NCBI GenBank assembly: GCA_009885795.1 | Contig: VFKA01000027.1 | Location: forward strand, 1 to 64,000 | Direction of reading: 5' to 3' | Length of the DNA: 64,000 nt | Origin: Rhodospirillales bacterium | GTDB lineage: Bacteria > Pseudomonadota > Alphaproteobacteria > Dongiales > Dongiaceae | Shown: positions 16,605 through 24,502 of the stretch, piece by piece | Layout of the letters: the number at the start of each line of letters is the position of its first letter | How positions within the stretch are numbered: position 1 is the stretch's first letter | The notes under the pieces: generated by a model | The model's database searches: none | What the model was told of the DNA's origin: nothing | The model's input: only the letters and a program-made list of their open reading frames with translations | Program-made: the position numbers and the translations under genes

Positions 16605-16735
16605 CTTTGCCCGGGTATCCGTGCCTGGTCATCGTCGCCCCGCCTCTCGCCCAAACCCAAGGGTAGCCCCCGAACCTGCCTCCGGCAATCGGCCTAGGCG
16701 CCGATAGGCAGCCCCGCAATACGTAACGAAAATTC

Positions 16736-16814
16736 TTGACTATTGCGGCCGAGTTCTTGTAATGTTCCATGCCTCCGTCTCGGCGGGACAGGCGTTGTTC
16801 TTTGACATCGTGAA
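16736..16814 (+). promoter_or_regulatory. Promoter-like element followed by a boxA-like sequence
   Basis: TTGACT (16736-16741) is followed after 18 bases by TAATGT (16760-16765). Downstream lies TGTTCTTTGACATCGTGAA (16796-16814), which resembles the boxA antitermination element of rRNA leaders and of some CRISPR leaders. No rRNA, tRNA or CRISPR repeat follows, so its target is unclear. Confidence 0.3.
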
Positions 16815-17045
16815 TAGGACCATCAGAAACCACCCTTCGCGCGTCGCGGGGAAGGGCGGCGGAGGGATTCTACCGCCTTCCGACCGACGGACGATGGCGG
16901 ACCTTTGACGAACGCAAACGACCTTCCGCCAGCCGTCAGCCGTCAAGCGATCCGGCTCCGCCAAGCGGGATTCCCGCTTTGCATGGGGTAGATCGTCGAA
17001 AAATCGGCTTTGTTTTTTATCCCAAGCGAAAACCAAGAACCAACC

Positions 17046-17080
17046 GCTGATAGCTGATAGCTGACAGCTGACAGCTGACA
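17046..17080. repeat. Tandem heptamer repeat (GCTGATA/GCTGACA)x5
   Basis: Five consecutive 7-bp units: GCTGATA twice, then GCTGACA three times. It lies 56 bp before the right direct repeat of the inserted segment. Short repeats of this kind vary in number between strains. Confidence 0.9.
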
Positions 17081-17135
17081 GCCAACTTCCCGCTGGACAT
17101 GGGGTGGATCGCTCGGATCTTGTTTTTTCCGCCGG

Positions 17136-17170
17136 GCTATAGCCGCCCGTCGATGCTGGCGATGAACATC
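17136..17170. repeat. Direct repeat, right copy (inside the Fe-alcohol dehydrogenase 3' end)
   Basis: This is the partner of 13353-13387. It covers the stop codon and last ten codons of the Fe-alcohol dehydrogenase gene. The arrangement, with one copy in the gene and one beyond the cargo, matches a site-specific insertion that restores the gene end. Confidence 0.85.
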
Positions 17171-18309
17171 TGCTTCATCTCGGCCACGCCCGCCGGCACC
17201 GGATTGCCGCCGGTCGAGGGATCGGCCTCGGCCGCGACCGACAATTCGTCGAGCCGGTCCTTGCCCACGCCGAGCTCCTTCAAGGTGTGCGGGATGCCGA
17301 CCTCCATGCGCAGGGCCAGCACCCAGTCGAGCATCGCCTGGTAGGACGGGTCGGGGAGGCCGAGCCAGGCGGCGAGCCGGACCATCTTCGTTTCGATGGC
17401 CTTGCGGTTGAACTGCATCACATAGGGCATGACCACGGCGTTGGTGAGGCCGTGATGCGTGTCGTAGACGGCGCCGATGGGATGGCTCAACGAATGAATC
17501 GCCCCGAGGCCCTTCTGGAACGCGGTCGCTCCCATCGCGGCGGCGGCCATCATGTTGGCGCGGGCCACCAGGTTCTTGCCGTCGCGCACCGCTAGGCCCA
17601 AGTTCTCCTTGATGAGGCGCATGCCCTCGACCGCGATGCCCTCCGCCATCGGGTGAAACCCCGGCGCGCAATAGGCCTCGAAGCAGTGCGCGAGCGCATC
17701 CATGCCGGTGGCGGCGGTGATCTTGGGTGGCAGGCCGACCGTCAGCGCCGGATCGGCGATGACGATCGCGGGCTGCATCTTGGCGTGAAAGATGATCTTC
17801 TTGGCGTGCGTCGCTTCGTTGACGATGACCGAGGCGCGGCCGACTTCCGAGCCCGTCCCGGACGTGGTCGGCACCGCGACGATGGGCGCGATGCCCGCCG
17901 GATCGACCAGCTTCCAATTGTCGCCGACGTCCTCGAAATCCCAGATAGGGCGCTTCTGGCCGACCATGAGCGCGATCGCCTTGCCGGCATCGAGGCCGCT
18001 GCCGCCGCCAAACGCGATGACGCCGTCATGGCGCCCGGCGCGGAATGCCTTGACCCCGTCCTCGACGTTCTTGCCGATCGGGTTCCCCTTGATGTCCGAG
18101 AACACCGCCGTCGGCAGCCCCGCCTTCTCGTTGGCGGCGACGGCGTCCTTGATCATCGGCAGTCCGGCCAAGCCGGGGTCGGTCACCAGCAACGGCCGCT
18201 TCATGCCCAGCGTCTTGCACGCATCGGCCAGCTCGGAAATGCGCCCGACGCCGAACCGTACATGGGTCGGGTAGTTCCAGTTGCCGCGCAACGCGGTGGC
18301 GTCGGTCAT
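17137..18309 (-). CDS. Iron-containing alcohol dehydrogenase
   Basis: A 390-residue group III (Fe-dependent) alcohol dehydrogenase. It has the NAD-binding segment GGGSGLDAGKAI, VPTTSGTGSEVGRASVI, and the metal-binding histidines in ATGMDALAHCFEAY, IHSLSHPIGAVYDTHHG. Family members oxidise primary alcohols to aldehydes with NAD. The start at 18309 is fixed by GGAGG 8 bases upstream. It is the last gene of a minus-strand operon (glutamine-synthetase-like ligase, SDR, aldehyde dehydrogenase, this gene), with a 14-bp gap to the aldehyde dehydrogenase. That pairing suggests oxidation of a hydroxyl-bearing substrate through an aldehyde to an acid. Its 3' end is the insertion point of the retron segment. 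Confidence 0.94.
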   Translation of the reverse strand: MTDATALRGNWNYPTHVRFGVGRISELADACKTLGMKRPLLVTDPGLAGLPMIKDAVAANEKAGLPTAVFSDIKGNPIGKNVEDGVKAFRAGRHDGVIAFGGGSGLDAGKAIALMVGQKRPIWDFEDVGDNWKLVDPAGIAPIVAVPTTSGTGSEVGRASVIVNEATHAKKIIFHAKMQPAIVIADPALTVGLPPKITAATGMDALAHCFEAYCAPGFHPMAEGIAVEGMRLIKENLGLAVRDGKNLVARANMMAAAAMGATAFQKGLGAIHSLSHPIGAVYDTHHGLTNAVVMPYVMQFNRKAIETKMVRLAAWLGLPDPSYQAMLDWVLALRMEVGIPHTLKELGVGKDRLDELSVAAEADPSTGGNPVPAGVAEMKQMFIASIDGRL

Positions 18310-18323
18310 AGGATTATCCTCCG

Positions 18324-19715
18324 TCAAAGCGCGGTGCGCAGGTGGAACGACTTCGGCCGCGTCAAATGTTCATAGCCGACAGCGGAAAGCGTGGCGCCGC
18401 GGCCCGAATCCTTGACCCCGGTCCAGGCCAGCGCCGGATCGAGATAGTCGCAACGGTTCATGAACCAGGTCCCGGTCTCGATTTGGGCGCCGATGCGGAT
18501 CGCGGCTTTCTCGTCCATCGTCCAGACCGCGGCGGTGAGGCCATAGCGACTGTCGTTCATCAACCGGATGGCCTCGTCATCGGACGAGACCTTCATGATG
18601 CCGACGACGGGGCCGAAACACTCCTCGCGCATGATCGGGTTCCGGTGATCGACATCGGCGAGGATCTGCGGCGCCATGTAAGGCGTGCCGTCCTTGGCGG
18701 CGGGAAAGCCCTTGGGATCGATGAGCGGCCTGGCGCCGGCGCGCACCGAAGCCGCGATCTGGTCGCCGATCGCCTTCGCGGCCGAGGCACGCACCACGGG
18801 GCCGAGATTGGTATCGGCCTCCAACGGGTTGCCCAGGCGATACTTGTTGGTGAGCGCGACGGCGCCGTCGAGGAAGCGGTCGTAGAGCTCGTGGGCCACA
18901 TAGATGCGCTGGATGCCGCAGCAGGACTGCCCGGAATTGAAGAAGGCGCCATCGACCAGATTCTCGACAGCGTGGTCGAGATTGGCGTCCGCGCGGACAT
19001 AGGCCGGGTCGCAGCCGCCGAGCTCGAGGCCCGCGCCGATGAACCGCCCGGCCGCAGCCTTCATGACCGCATGGCCGCCATCGACGGAGCCGGTGAAGGC
19101 GACGAAGTCGATGCCGTCGCCGGCGATCATCTTGGCCGTATCCTCGTGGCCGAGATGCAAATACTGGAACAGGCCCGGCGGCAGGCCGGCGGCCTTGAAC
19201 GCCTCGGCGTAGCGTTCGGCGCAGAGCGGCGTCTGCGCCGAATGCTTGAGGATGACGGCGTTCCCCGCCATCAGCGCCGGCACGATGGCGTTGACGGAAG
19301 TGAGATAGGGATAATTCCAGGGCGCCACCACGAAGACGACGCCGAGCGGCTCGCGGCGCAGGAACCGGGTGAAGCCAGGCTTCGGGGCGACCTCGACATC
19401 GGCGAGCGCCTCGCCGGCAATCGCGATCATGTGGCGCGCGCGCTCCTCGAAACCGCGCACCTCGCCCGGCGATTGCGAAATCGGCCGGCCCATCTGGCGC
19501 GTGATCTCCTCGGCGATCTCGTCTTTCTTGGCGACGAAGGCATCGACGGCCTTGGTCAGCAGCGAGGCGCGTTCGGCAACCGGCACGCTTCGCCACGACG
19601 CTTGGCCCGCGCGCGCGGACGCAACGGCCGCCGCGATCTCCGCTCCCGTGGCGAGCGTCCGCTCCACGTAGACGCTGCCATCGACGGGCGTGATGGTCTT
19701 GAGGCTGCTGGGCAT
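18324..19715 (-). CDS. NAD-dependent aldehyde dehydrogenase
   Basis: A 463-residue aldehyde dehydrogenase. It shows VVAPWNYPYLTSVNAIVPALMAGN, the nucleotide-binding FTGSVDGGHAV, the general base in LELGGCDPAYV and the catalytic cysteine in NSGQSCCGIQRIYV (two adjacent cysteines). The usual LELGGKDP has C instead of K after GG, a minor difference. GAGGGGGA precedes the ATG. It sits between the SDR and the Fe-alcohol dehydrogenase in the same operon, so it probably oxidises the aldehyde made by the latter. The substrate is inferred from the operon only; the closest type is the gamma-glutamyl-aminoaldehyde or succinate-semialdehyde-like group. Confidence 0.93.
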   Translation of the reverse strand: MPSSLKTITPVDGSVYVERTLATGAEIAAAVASARAGQASWRSVPVAERASLLTKAVDAFVAKKDEIAEEITRQMGRPISQSPGEVRGFEERARHMIAIAGEALADVEVAPKPGFTRFLRREPLGVVFVVAPWNYPYLTSVNAIVPALMAGNAVILKHSAQTPLCAERYAEAFKAAGLPPGLFQYLHLGHEDTAKMIAGDGIDFVAFTGSVDGGHAVMKAAAGRFIGAGLELGGCDPAYVRADANLDHAVENLVDGAFFNSGQSCCGIQRIYVAHELYDRFLDGAVALTNKYRLGNPLEADTNLGPVVRASAAKAIGDQIAASVRAGARPLIDPKGFPAAKDGTPYMAPQILADVDHRNPIMREECFGPVVGIMKVSSDDEAIRLMNDSRYGLTAAVWTMDEKAAIRIGAQIETGTWFMNRCDYLDPALAWTGVKDSGRGATLSAVGYEHLTRPKSFHLRTAL

Positions 19716-19728
19716 TGCTAGTCCCCCT

Positions 19729-20478
19729 CTATGGCCGGGCCATGAGGCCGCCATCGACGATAAGCTCCGTGCCGGTAATGTAGGACGCCTTATCGGAGAG
19801 AAGGAAGAGGACCGCGTTCGCCATGTCTTCGGTCGTGCCGACACGCCCCAACGGCACCACGCGTGCCGTGGCGTGCTTCCGCGCCGGGTCTTTCAGCCAG
19901 CGATCCTGCATCGGCGACTGGGTCGGTCCAGGCAGCAGCGTGTTGGAGCGGATCTTGTCGGCCGCGAACTGGATGGCGATCGATTTCGATAGGGCGATGA
20001 GGCCCGCCTTCGAAGCCTGGTAGGCGTCCTGGGGAGAGTCGTCGCCGCGCAGGCATTGGACCGTGGAGACGTGAACCATGGCGCCGCCGCCGGACCGGCG
20101 CATCATGGGAATGGCGTGGCGCGCGGCCAGCATGGCGCCCTTGAGGTTGATGTCGAGGACCCGATCCCAGACGTCGAGATCCATGTCGGCCAAGGACCGG
20201 TCGCGGCCGAACCACAGCACGCCCGCCGCGTTGACGAGATAGTCGAGCCGCTGGCCGAGCACGAAGGCACGCGCCATGGCGTCGGCCACGAAGGCATCGT
20301 CGCTGGCGTCGCCCTTGAGGAAAAGCGCATGCGCGCCGAACGGCTTGATATCGGATGGCGCGTCTTTCACGTCGAGGAGCACCACGCTCGCACCCTCGGC
20401 CAGAAGGCCCAGAGAGACGGCAAGGCCCATGCCGCCCGCGGCGCCGGTGACGACGGCGGTCTTGCCGGTGAAGCTCAT
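19729..20478 (-). CDS. Short-chain dehydrogenase/reductase
   Basis: A 249-residue classical SDR. It has the NAD(P) motif TGAAGGMGLAV, the NAG-equivalent VNAAGVLWFG, the catalytic serine in MVHVSTVQCL, the YxxxK motif in AYQASKAGLIALSKS, and the C-terminal ELIVDGGLMA. An acidic residue at the end of the second strand (LLDVKD) suggests NAD rather than NADP. It starts 5 bp after the ligase gene ends and is followed 13 bp later by the aldehyde dehydrogenase. Its step in the pathway is uncertain: it may be an alternative alcohol oxidation or act on a product further down. Confidence 0.92.
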   Translation of the reverse strand: MSFTGKTAVVTGAAGGMGLAVSLGLLAEGASVVLLDVKDAPSDIKPFGAHALFLKGDASDDAFVADAMARAFVLGQRLDYLVNAAGVLWFGRDRSLADMDLDVWDRVLDINLKGAMLAARHAIPMMRRSGGGAMVHVSTVQCLRGDDSPQDAYQASKAGLIALSKSIAIQFAADKIRSNTLLPGPTQSPMQDRWLKDPARKHATARVVPLGRVGTTEDMANAVLFLLSDKASYITGTELIVDGGLMARP

Positions 20479-20483
20479 GCGGC

Positions 20484-21848
20484 TCAAGTCTGCTCGAAAC
20501 CGCGCAGGCGTTCCCAATCGGTCACGCGGCGGTCGTATTCGAATTGCTCCCAATTCCCGGCGTGGAGATAGTGATCGATCACATCATCGCCCATGGCGGC
20601 GCGCAAGACCTTCGACTTGTCGAGCAGCGCCAGGGCCTCGCGCAGGGTCTTCGGAATCTCGCGGATGCCCTTGGCGGCATAGGCGTTGCCGACGAATTTG
20701 GGCTCGAGGTCGAGCTTCTTCTCGATGCCGTGGAGCCCCGCGGCGATCGTCGCGGCGAAGGCGAGATAGGGGTTGGCGTCGGCGCCCGGGATGCGGCACT
20801 CGACCCGGATGCTCGAACCTTCGCCGCAGAGGCGGAACCCAGACGTGCGATTGTCCACCGCCCAGATCGCCTTGGTGGGCGCGAAGGTGCCGGCCTGGAA
20901 GCGCTTATAGGAATTGATGTTCGGGGCATAGAAATAGGTCATCTCGCGCGCGGTTGCGAGCTGGCCGGCCAGGTAACGGCGCATCAGCTTCGACATGCCG
21001 TCCGGCCCTTTCTTGTCGGAGAAGAGCGCCTTGTCGGTCTTGGCGTCCCATAGCGAGGAATGGAGGTGGAAGCTGCTGCCGGCGGCGTTGTAATCGTACT
21101 TGGCCATGAAGGTGATCGCCTTGCCGCGCAGGTAGGCGATCTCCTTGGCGCCGTTGCGGTAGATGACGGCGCGATCGGCCATCTCGAGCGCCTCGGCGTA
21201 TTTAAGATTGATTTCCTCTTGGCCCGCGCCCCATTCGCCCTTCGATGCCTCCACCGGCACGCCGGCCCCGTCCATGCCGTTGCGGATGGCGCGGATGAGC
21301 GGCTCCTCCTTGGTGGTCTGGAGGATGTGATAGTCCTCCATGTAGGCGCCGGAGGTCTTCAAGTCGCGATAGTGCTTTTCGCGCGCGGAGTCGTAAGTCT
21401 CGTCGAAGGCGAAGAACTCGAGCTCGGCGGCCGTCTTGACGACGAACCCCTTCTCGCGCGCCCGCGCGATCTGCTTGCGCAAGATGGCGCGCGGGCTGTG
21501 CGGAACCGGGTGGCCGTGATGGTCGAGCACGTCGCAGAGTACGAGCGCGGTGCCTTCGAGCCAGGGCACGCGGCGCAGCGTGGCCAAGTCGGCCTTCATG
21601 TTGAAATCGCCGTAGCCCTTCTCCCACGACGCGGCCTTGTAGCCGGGCACCGGCTCCATATCCATGTCCACGGCCAGCAGATAGTCGCAGCCATGCGATT
21701 CGTTGACCGCGCTCTCCAGAAAGAAGTGACCGGTGACTCGCTTGCCGATGAGGCGCCCTTGCATGTCGACCATGCACACAAGGACGGTATCGATCTCCTC
21801 GGCCTTGATGAGCCGCGTCAACTCGCCGATCGTCAGTCGTCCGCGCAT
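20484..21848 (-). CDS. Glutamine synthetase-family gamma-glutamylamide ligase (PuuA/IpuC/GlnA4-like)
   Basis: A 454-residue protein of the glutamine synthetase superfamily. The C-terminal catalytic domain shows GVPVEASKGEWGAGQEEINL, SSFHLHSSLWD, TYFYAPNINSYKRF, TSGFRLCGEGSSIRVECRIPGADANPYLA. Missing glnB-type regulation, clustering with a permease and dehydrogenases, and divergence from GlnA point to ligation of glutamate to an amine, as in PuuA (putrescine), IpuC (isopropylamine) or GlnA4 (ethanolamine), rather than ammonia assimilation. The start at 21848 has GAGGG 7-8 bases upstream; ATG 21869 is an alternative without one. It is the first gene of the operon below the permease, separated from it by a terminator. 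Confidence 0.88.
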   Translation of the reverse strand: MRGRLTIGELTRLIKAEEIDTVLVCMVDMQGRLIGKRVTGHFFLESAVNESHGCDYLLAVDMDMEPVPGYKAASWEKGYGDFNMKADLATLRRVPWLEGTALVLCDVLDHHGHPVPHSPRAILRKQIARAREKGFVVKTAAELEFFAFDETYDSAREKHYRDLKTSGAYMEDYHILQTTKEEPLIRAIRNGMDGAGVPVEASKGEWGAGQEEINLKYAEALEMADRAVIYRNGAKEIAYLRGKAITFMAKYDYNAAGSSFHLHSSLWDAKTDKALFSDKKGPDGMSKLMRRYLAGQLATAREMTYFYAPNINSYKRFQAGTFAPTKAIWAVDNRTSGFRLCGEGSSIRVECRIPGADANPYLAFAATIAAGLHGIEKKLDLEPKFVGNAYAAKGIREIPKTLREALALLDKSKVLRAAMGDDVIDHYLHAGNWEQFEYDRRVTDWERLRGFEQT

Positions 21849-21874
21849 GACAATCCCTCGTTCGGCCATGGGTC

Positions 21875-21919
21875 AAAAAAGAACGCACGGAACCGCCGCG
21901 ATGGGCGATTCCGTGCGTT
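21875..21919 (-). terminator. Rho-independent terminator after the permease gene
   Basis: AACGCACGGAA (21882-21892) and TTCCGTGCGTT (21909-21919) are perfect 11-bp complements. On the minus strand the hairpin is followed by six U residues (A-run at 21875-21880). It lies just after the permease stop and just before the ligase gene, so it would end or reduce read-through into the four-gene operon. Confidence 0.85.
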
Positions 21920-21930
21920 GGTCGACATTG

Positions 21931-23514
21931 TCAGGCGTGGCCGAGCGACTTCTGGCGCTCGCTCACGGCAAACGCCTCCTCGGGCGAATAGACCAGTTTA
22001 TGCCGCCCGATGAGCGCGAAGTAGAGAATGCCGATCGCATACCAGATCGCCGCTCCATAGACGCCGGTGCGATAGACCGGGTCCTGCAGCTGCATGACGA
22101 GAGTCACAACGGCGATGACGAGCGTGACGACCGCCCCCAGATTGCCGAGCGGGCTACGGTAGGGCCGATTGATGTTCGGCAGGTTCTTGCGAAGCAACAT
22201 GAACGAAATCGCCTGGAATGCGTAGGAGATCGTGGCTCCAAACACCGCCATGTTGAGCAGCGTCCCGCCGATCACCGTTCCGGCGTCGGCGCCCTTCCAC
22301 CACCGCACGACCAGCATCAGCGCGAATCCCACCACCGCGCCGACGATGAGCGCCACATGCGGCACCTGATGCGTGCCATGGGTAAGCGACAGGACCCGTG
22401 GAATATAGCCGGCACGCGACAAGGAGTATATCTGCCGCCCCTTGGCGTAGATGATGGTGTGTAGGCTGGCAATCAGGCCGATCACCGCAAGCAGCGCCAG
22501 CAGGTTCGCCGCGGTCCCGCCATAGATCGCGCGGAAGCCGTCGAGCAAGGGTTCGCCGGAACTGCCGAGGGCGAAGGCCCCGGTGATCCGCGTCGTCACC
22601 TCCAGGTTCGTGATGGGATCGACAGAGGTCACCTCGCGAACGATGCCAATTCCGGAATTGAGAAAAGTGATGAGGGTCGCGGAAATGCACAGCGTCAAGA
22701 TGCCGAGCAGGATGCCGCGCGGCATGTCCTTCTTTGGGTCGTGACTCTCCTCCGCCGCCAGCGGCAACTGCTCGATGGCGAGGAACAGCCACACCGCGAA
22801 GGGCATGGCGGCAAGAATGCCGTAAATGCCGACAGGCAGGAACGGCCCGCCGCCCTCCGGCAATTCGATCATGGCGCCGGTATCATCGACGCCAATGTTG
22901 AGCGCCCAACGCTGGAAATCGAATTGCGGAATGGCGCTGACCCAGAATATGACGAGGACCAGCAAAGCCAGCAGGGTCACGATCACCGACACCTTGAACG
23001 ACAGCTCCACGCCCAGGAGATTCAAGGCGAGGAAGACGGCATAGGCGATGATCCACCAGACCGGTTCGAATTCGGACCCCGTCCCGAAGATGCCCCCCAG
23101 ATACGCGCCGACAAAAAAGGTGATGACGGCCGGGGTCACGACATATTCGATGTTTTCCGCGAGACCCGTGACGAATCCGCCCCAGGGTCCCATCGCCGAT
23201 CTGGCGAAGGAGTAGGCGGCCCCGGTATGGGGCAAGGCCGGCGCCATCTCGGCCAAGCAATAGCAAAGGCCGACATACATGATGCCGATTATGACGGCGG
23301 CGACCAACAGGCCGCCAAATCCGCCGACGCCGATGCCGAAATTCCAGCCGGAGAAGTGGCCGGAGATGACGGCCCCCACGCCGAGTGCCCAGAGCGAGCC
23401 TACCCCGGCATAGCGGCGCAGAGAGCGTTTCTTGAAATACTCCTCGCCGACGGTTTCGTAGTGAACGCCTTCGTAGCTTACTTGCTTGCCTTCCGAACCT
23501 GATGGCTGTGCCAT
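21931..23514 (-). CDS. APC-superfamily permease, ethanolamine permease-like
   Basis: A 527-residue inner-membrane transporter with about 12 hydrophobic segments. The N-terminal region reads SLWALGVGAVISGHFSGWN, then AEMAPALPHTGAAYSFAR, then GFVTGLAENIEYVVTP; this combination is characteristic of the ethanolamine/amino-acid permease branch of the APC family. QLPLAAEESHDPKKDMPRG in the middle is also typical. It should import a small amine or amino acid by cation symport. The downstream ligase, alcohol dehydrogenase and aldehyde dehydrogenase fit ethanolamine as substrate, but this is inference. The start at 23514 gives MAQPSGSEGKQ; the open frame continues upstream without conserved sequence. 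Confidence 0.88.
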   Translation of the reverse strand: MAQPSGSEGKQVSYEGVHYETVGEEYFKKRSLRRYAGVGSLWALGVGAVISGHFSGWNFGIGVGGFGGLLVAAVIIGIMYVGLCYCLAEMAPALPHTGAAYSFARSAMGPWGGFVTGLAENIEYVVTPAVITFFVGAYLGGIFGTGSEFEPVWWIIAYAVFLALNLLGVELSFKVSVIVTLLALLVLVIFWVSAIPQFDFQRWALNIGVDDTGAMIELPEGGGPFLPVGIYGILAAMPFAVWLFLAIEQLPLAAEESHDPKKDMPRGILLGILTLCISATLITFLNSGIGIVREVTSVDPITNLEVTTRITGAFALGSSGEPLLDGFRAIYGGTAANLLALLAVIGLIASLHTIIYAKGRQIYSLSRAGYIPRVLSLTHGTHQVPHVALIVGAVVGFALMLVVRWWKGADAGTVIGGTLLNMAVFGATISYAFQAISFMLLRKNLPNINRPYRSPLGNLGAVVTLVIAVVTLVMQLQDPVYRTGVYGAAIWYAIGILYFALIGRHKLVYSPEEAFAVSERQKSLGHA

Positions 23515-23820
23515 GACGATGCCTCCACTGGTTTTTCCGATCCCGCCACGCGGTTGCGCGGGTAGTGGGGGAACACGCAAGAAATTGAAACCGGTTTACG
23601 ACTGTGGGTCCAGGTCCATTGAGTCGCCCGATAGCGCGGCAATGCCATTCCCCCAGCTTGCTTTCCCCAATGGACGATGATGGACTTCCAGCGCCGGCTT
23701 GTAAAGCCGGACCGCCGAAGTCCGCGAGCATCGCGCGGGCTGGATATCCAGTCCCGATACCATATATGTTCAGTAATCCAGGTTCGGATGGGCAAAGACT
23801 TAAGGGTAGATCGTTCGGCC
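23515..23820. other. 306-bp divergent intergenic region
   Basis: It separates the permease gene (minus) from the DUF1028 gene (plus) and should hold both promoters. I see AT-richer stretches at 23575-23600 and 23755-23785 but no pair of hexamers good enough to call. Reading frames entering it from either side show no conserved residues. Confidence 0.4.
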
Positions 23821-24498
23821 ATGACATTCTCGATCGCGGGCCACTGCGCGCGCACCGGCATGCTCGGCATCGCCATCACCACGTCGAGCATCTGCGTGGC
23901 GAGCCGCTGTCCGTGGGCGCGCGCCGGCGTCGGTGCCGTGTCCACTCAGAACATCACGGATCCGGGCCTCGGGATTCGTGGTCTCGATCTCATGGCCAAG
24001 GGTGGCGTCGCCGGCGAAACCTTGGCGCGCCTGCTGGAAGGATATCCTTTCGCCGACTACCGCCAGGTGACGATCGTCGACGCCCAGGGGCGGACGGCGC
24101 ACCACAGCGGCGCCAAGACCTTGGGCACGAATGCGGTGGCGGAGATGCCGCATTGCGTCGCGGCCGGCAATCTTCTCGGCAACCGCGACGTGCCACTGGC
24201 CATGGTCCGAAGCTTCGCGGCCAATCCGGCCTCGCATCTGGCGGAGCGGCTGTTGCAGGCGCTCGAGGTCGGCGTGGCGGCGGGCGGGGAGATGGGACCG
24301 GTGAAATCGGCGGGGTTACTGGTCGTTGACCGGCAGCCCTGGCCGTTGGTCGATCTGCGCGTCGATTGGCATGACCTGGCGCCGGTCGGCGCGTTGCGCG
24401 GCCTCTGGGAGGCCTATCGGCCGCAGATGAACGACTACCTGACGCGCGCCCTCGATCCGGCGGCGGCCCCCAATTACGGCGTTCCAGGCGATCCATAG
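23821..24498 (+). CDS. DUF1028 family protein
   Basis: A 225-residue protein with the DUF1028 N-terminus: MTFSIAGHCARTGMLGIAITT, then PWARAGVGAVSTQNITDPGLG and GLDLMAKGG. DUF1028 proteins have an Ntn-hydrolase-like fold and are often fused or adjacent to peptidoglycan-related domains or amine/amino-acid catabolic genes; the biochemical role is not established. The start at 23821 gives the conserved motif directly after the methionine. It converges with the oxidase gene (4-bp gap). The divergent placement next to the amine cluster could mean shared regulation. Confidence 0.9.
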   Translation: MTFSIAGHCARTGMLGIAITTSSICVASRCPWARAGVGAVSTQNITDPGLGIRGLDLMAKGGVAGETLARLLEGYPFADYRQVTIVDAQGRTAHHSGAKTLGTNAVAEMPHCVAAGNLLGNRDVPLAMVRSFAANPASHLAERLLQALEVGVAAGGEMGPVKSAGLLVVDRQPWPLVDLRVDWHDLAPVGALRGLWEAYRPQMNDYLTRALDPAAAPNYGVPGDP

Positions 24499-24502
24499 AG
24501 AG

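Larger units (their letters stand above)
16576..17136. other. 561-bp non-coding part of the inserted segment
   Basis: No convincing gene is present. It holds the inverted copy of the 16-mer repeat (16589-16604), a promoter-like element followed by a boxA-like sequence (16736-16814), a G+C-rich stretch at 16825-16900, and five tandem heptamers at 17046-17080. It ends at the right direct repeat. A short non-coding RNA on the plus strand from the promoter-like element is possible but not shown. Confidence 0.5.

Noticed and set aside
13388-17135. An integrase or transposase gene inside the retron segment
   Set aside because: No tyrosine or serine recombinase or DDE motif was found. Only the retron protein, one unknown gene and one remnant frame are present.
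16796-17136. A CRISPR array after the boxA-like sequence
   Set aside because: The only tandem repeat is a 7-bp unit without spacers, and no cas gene is nearby.
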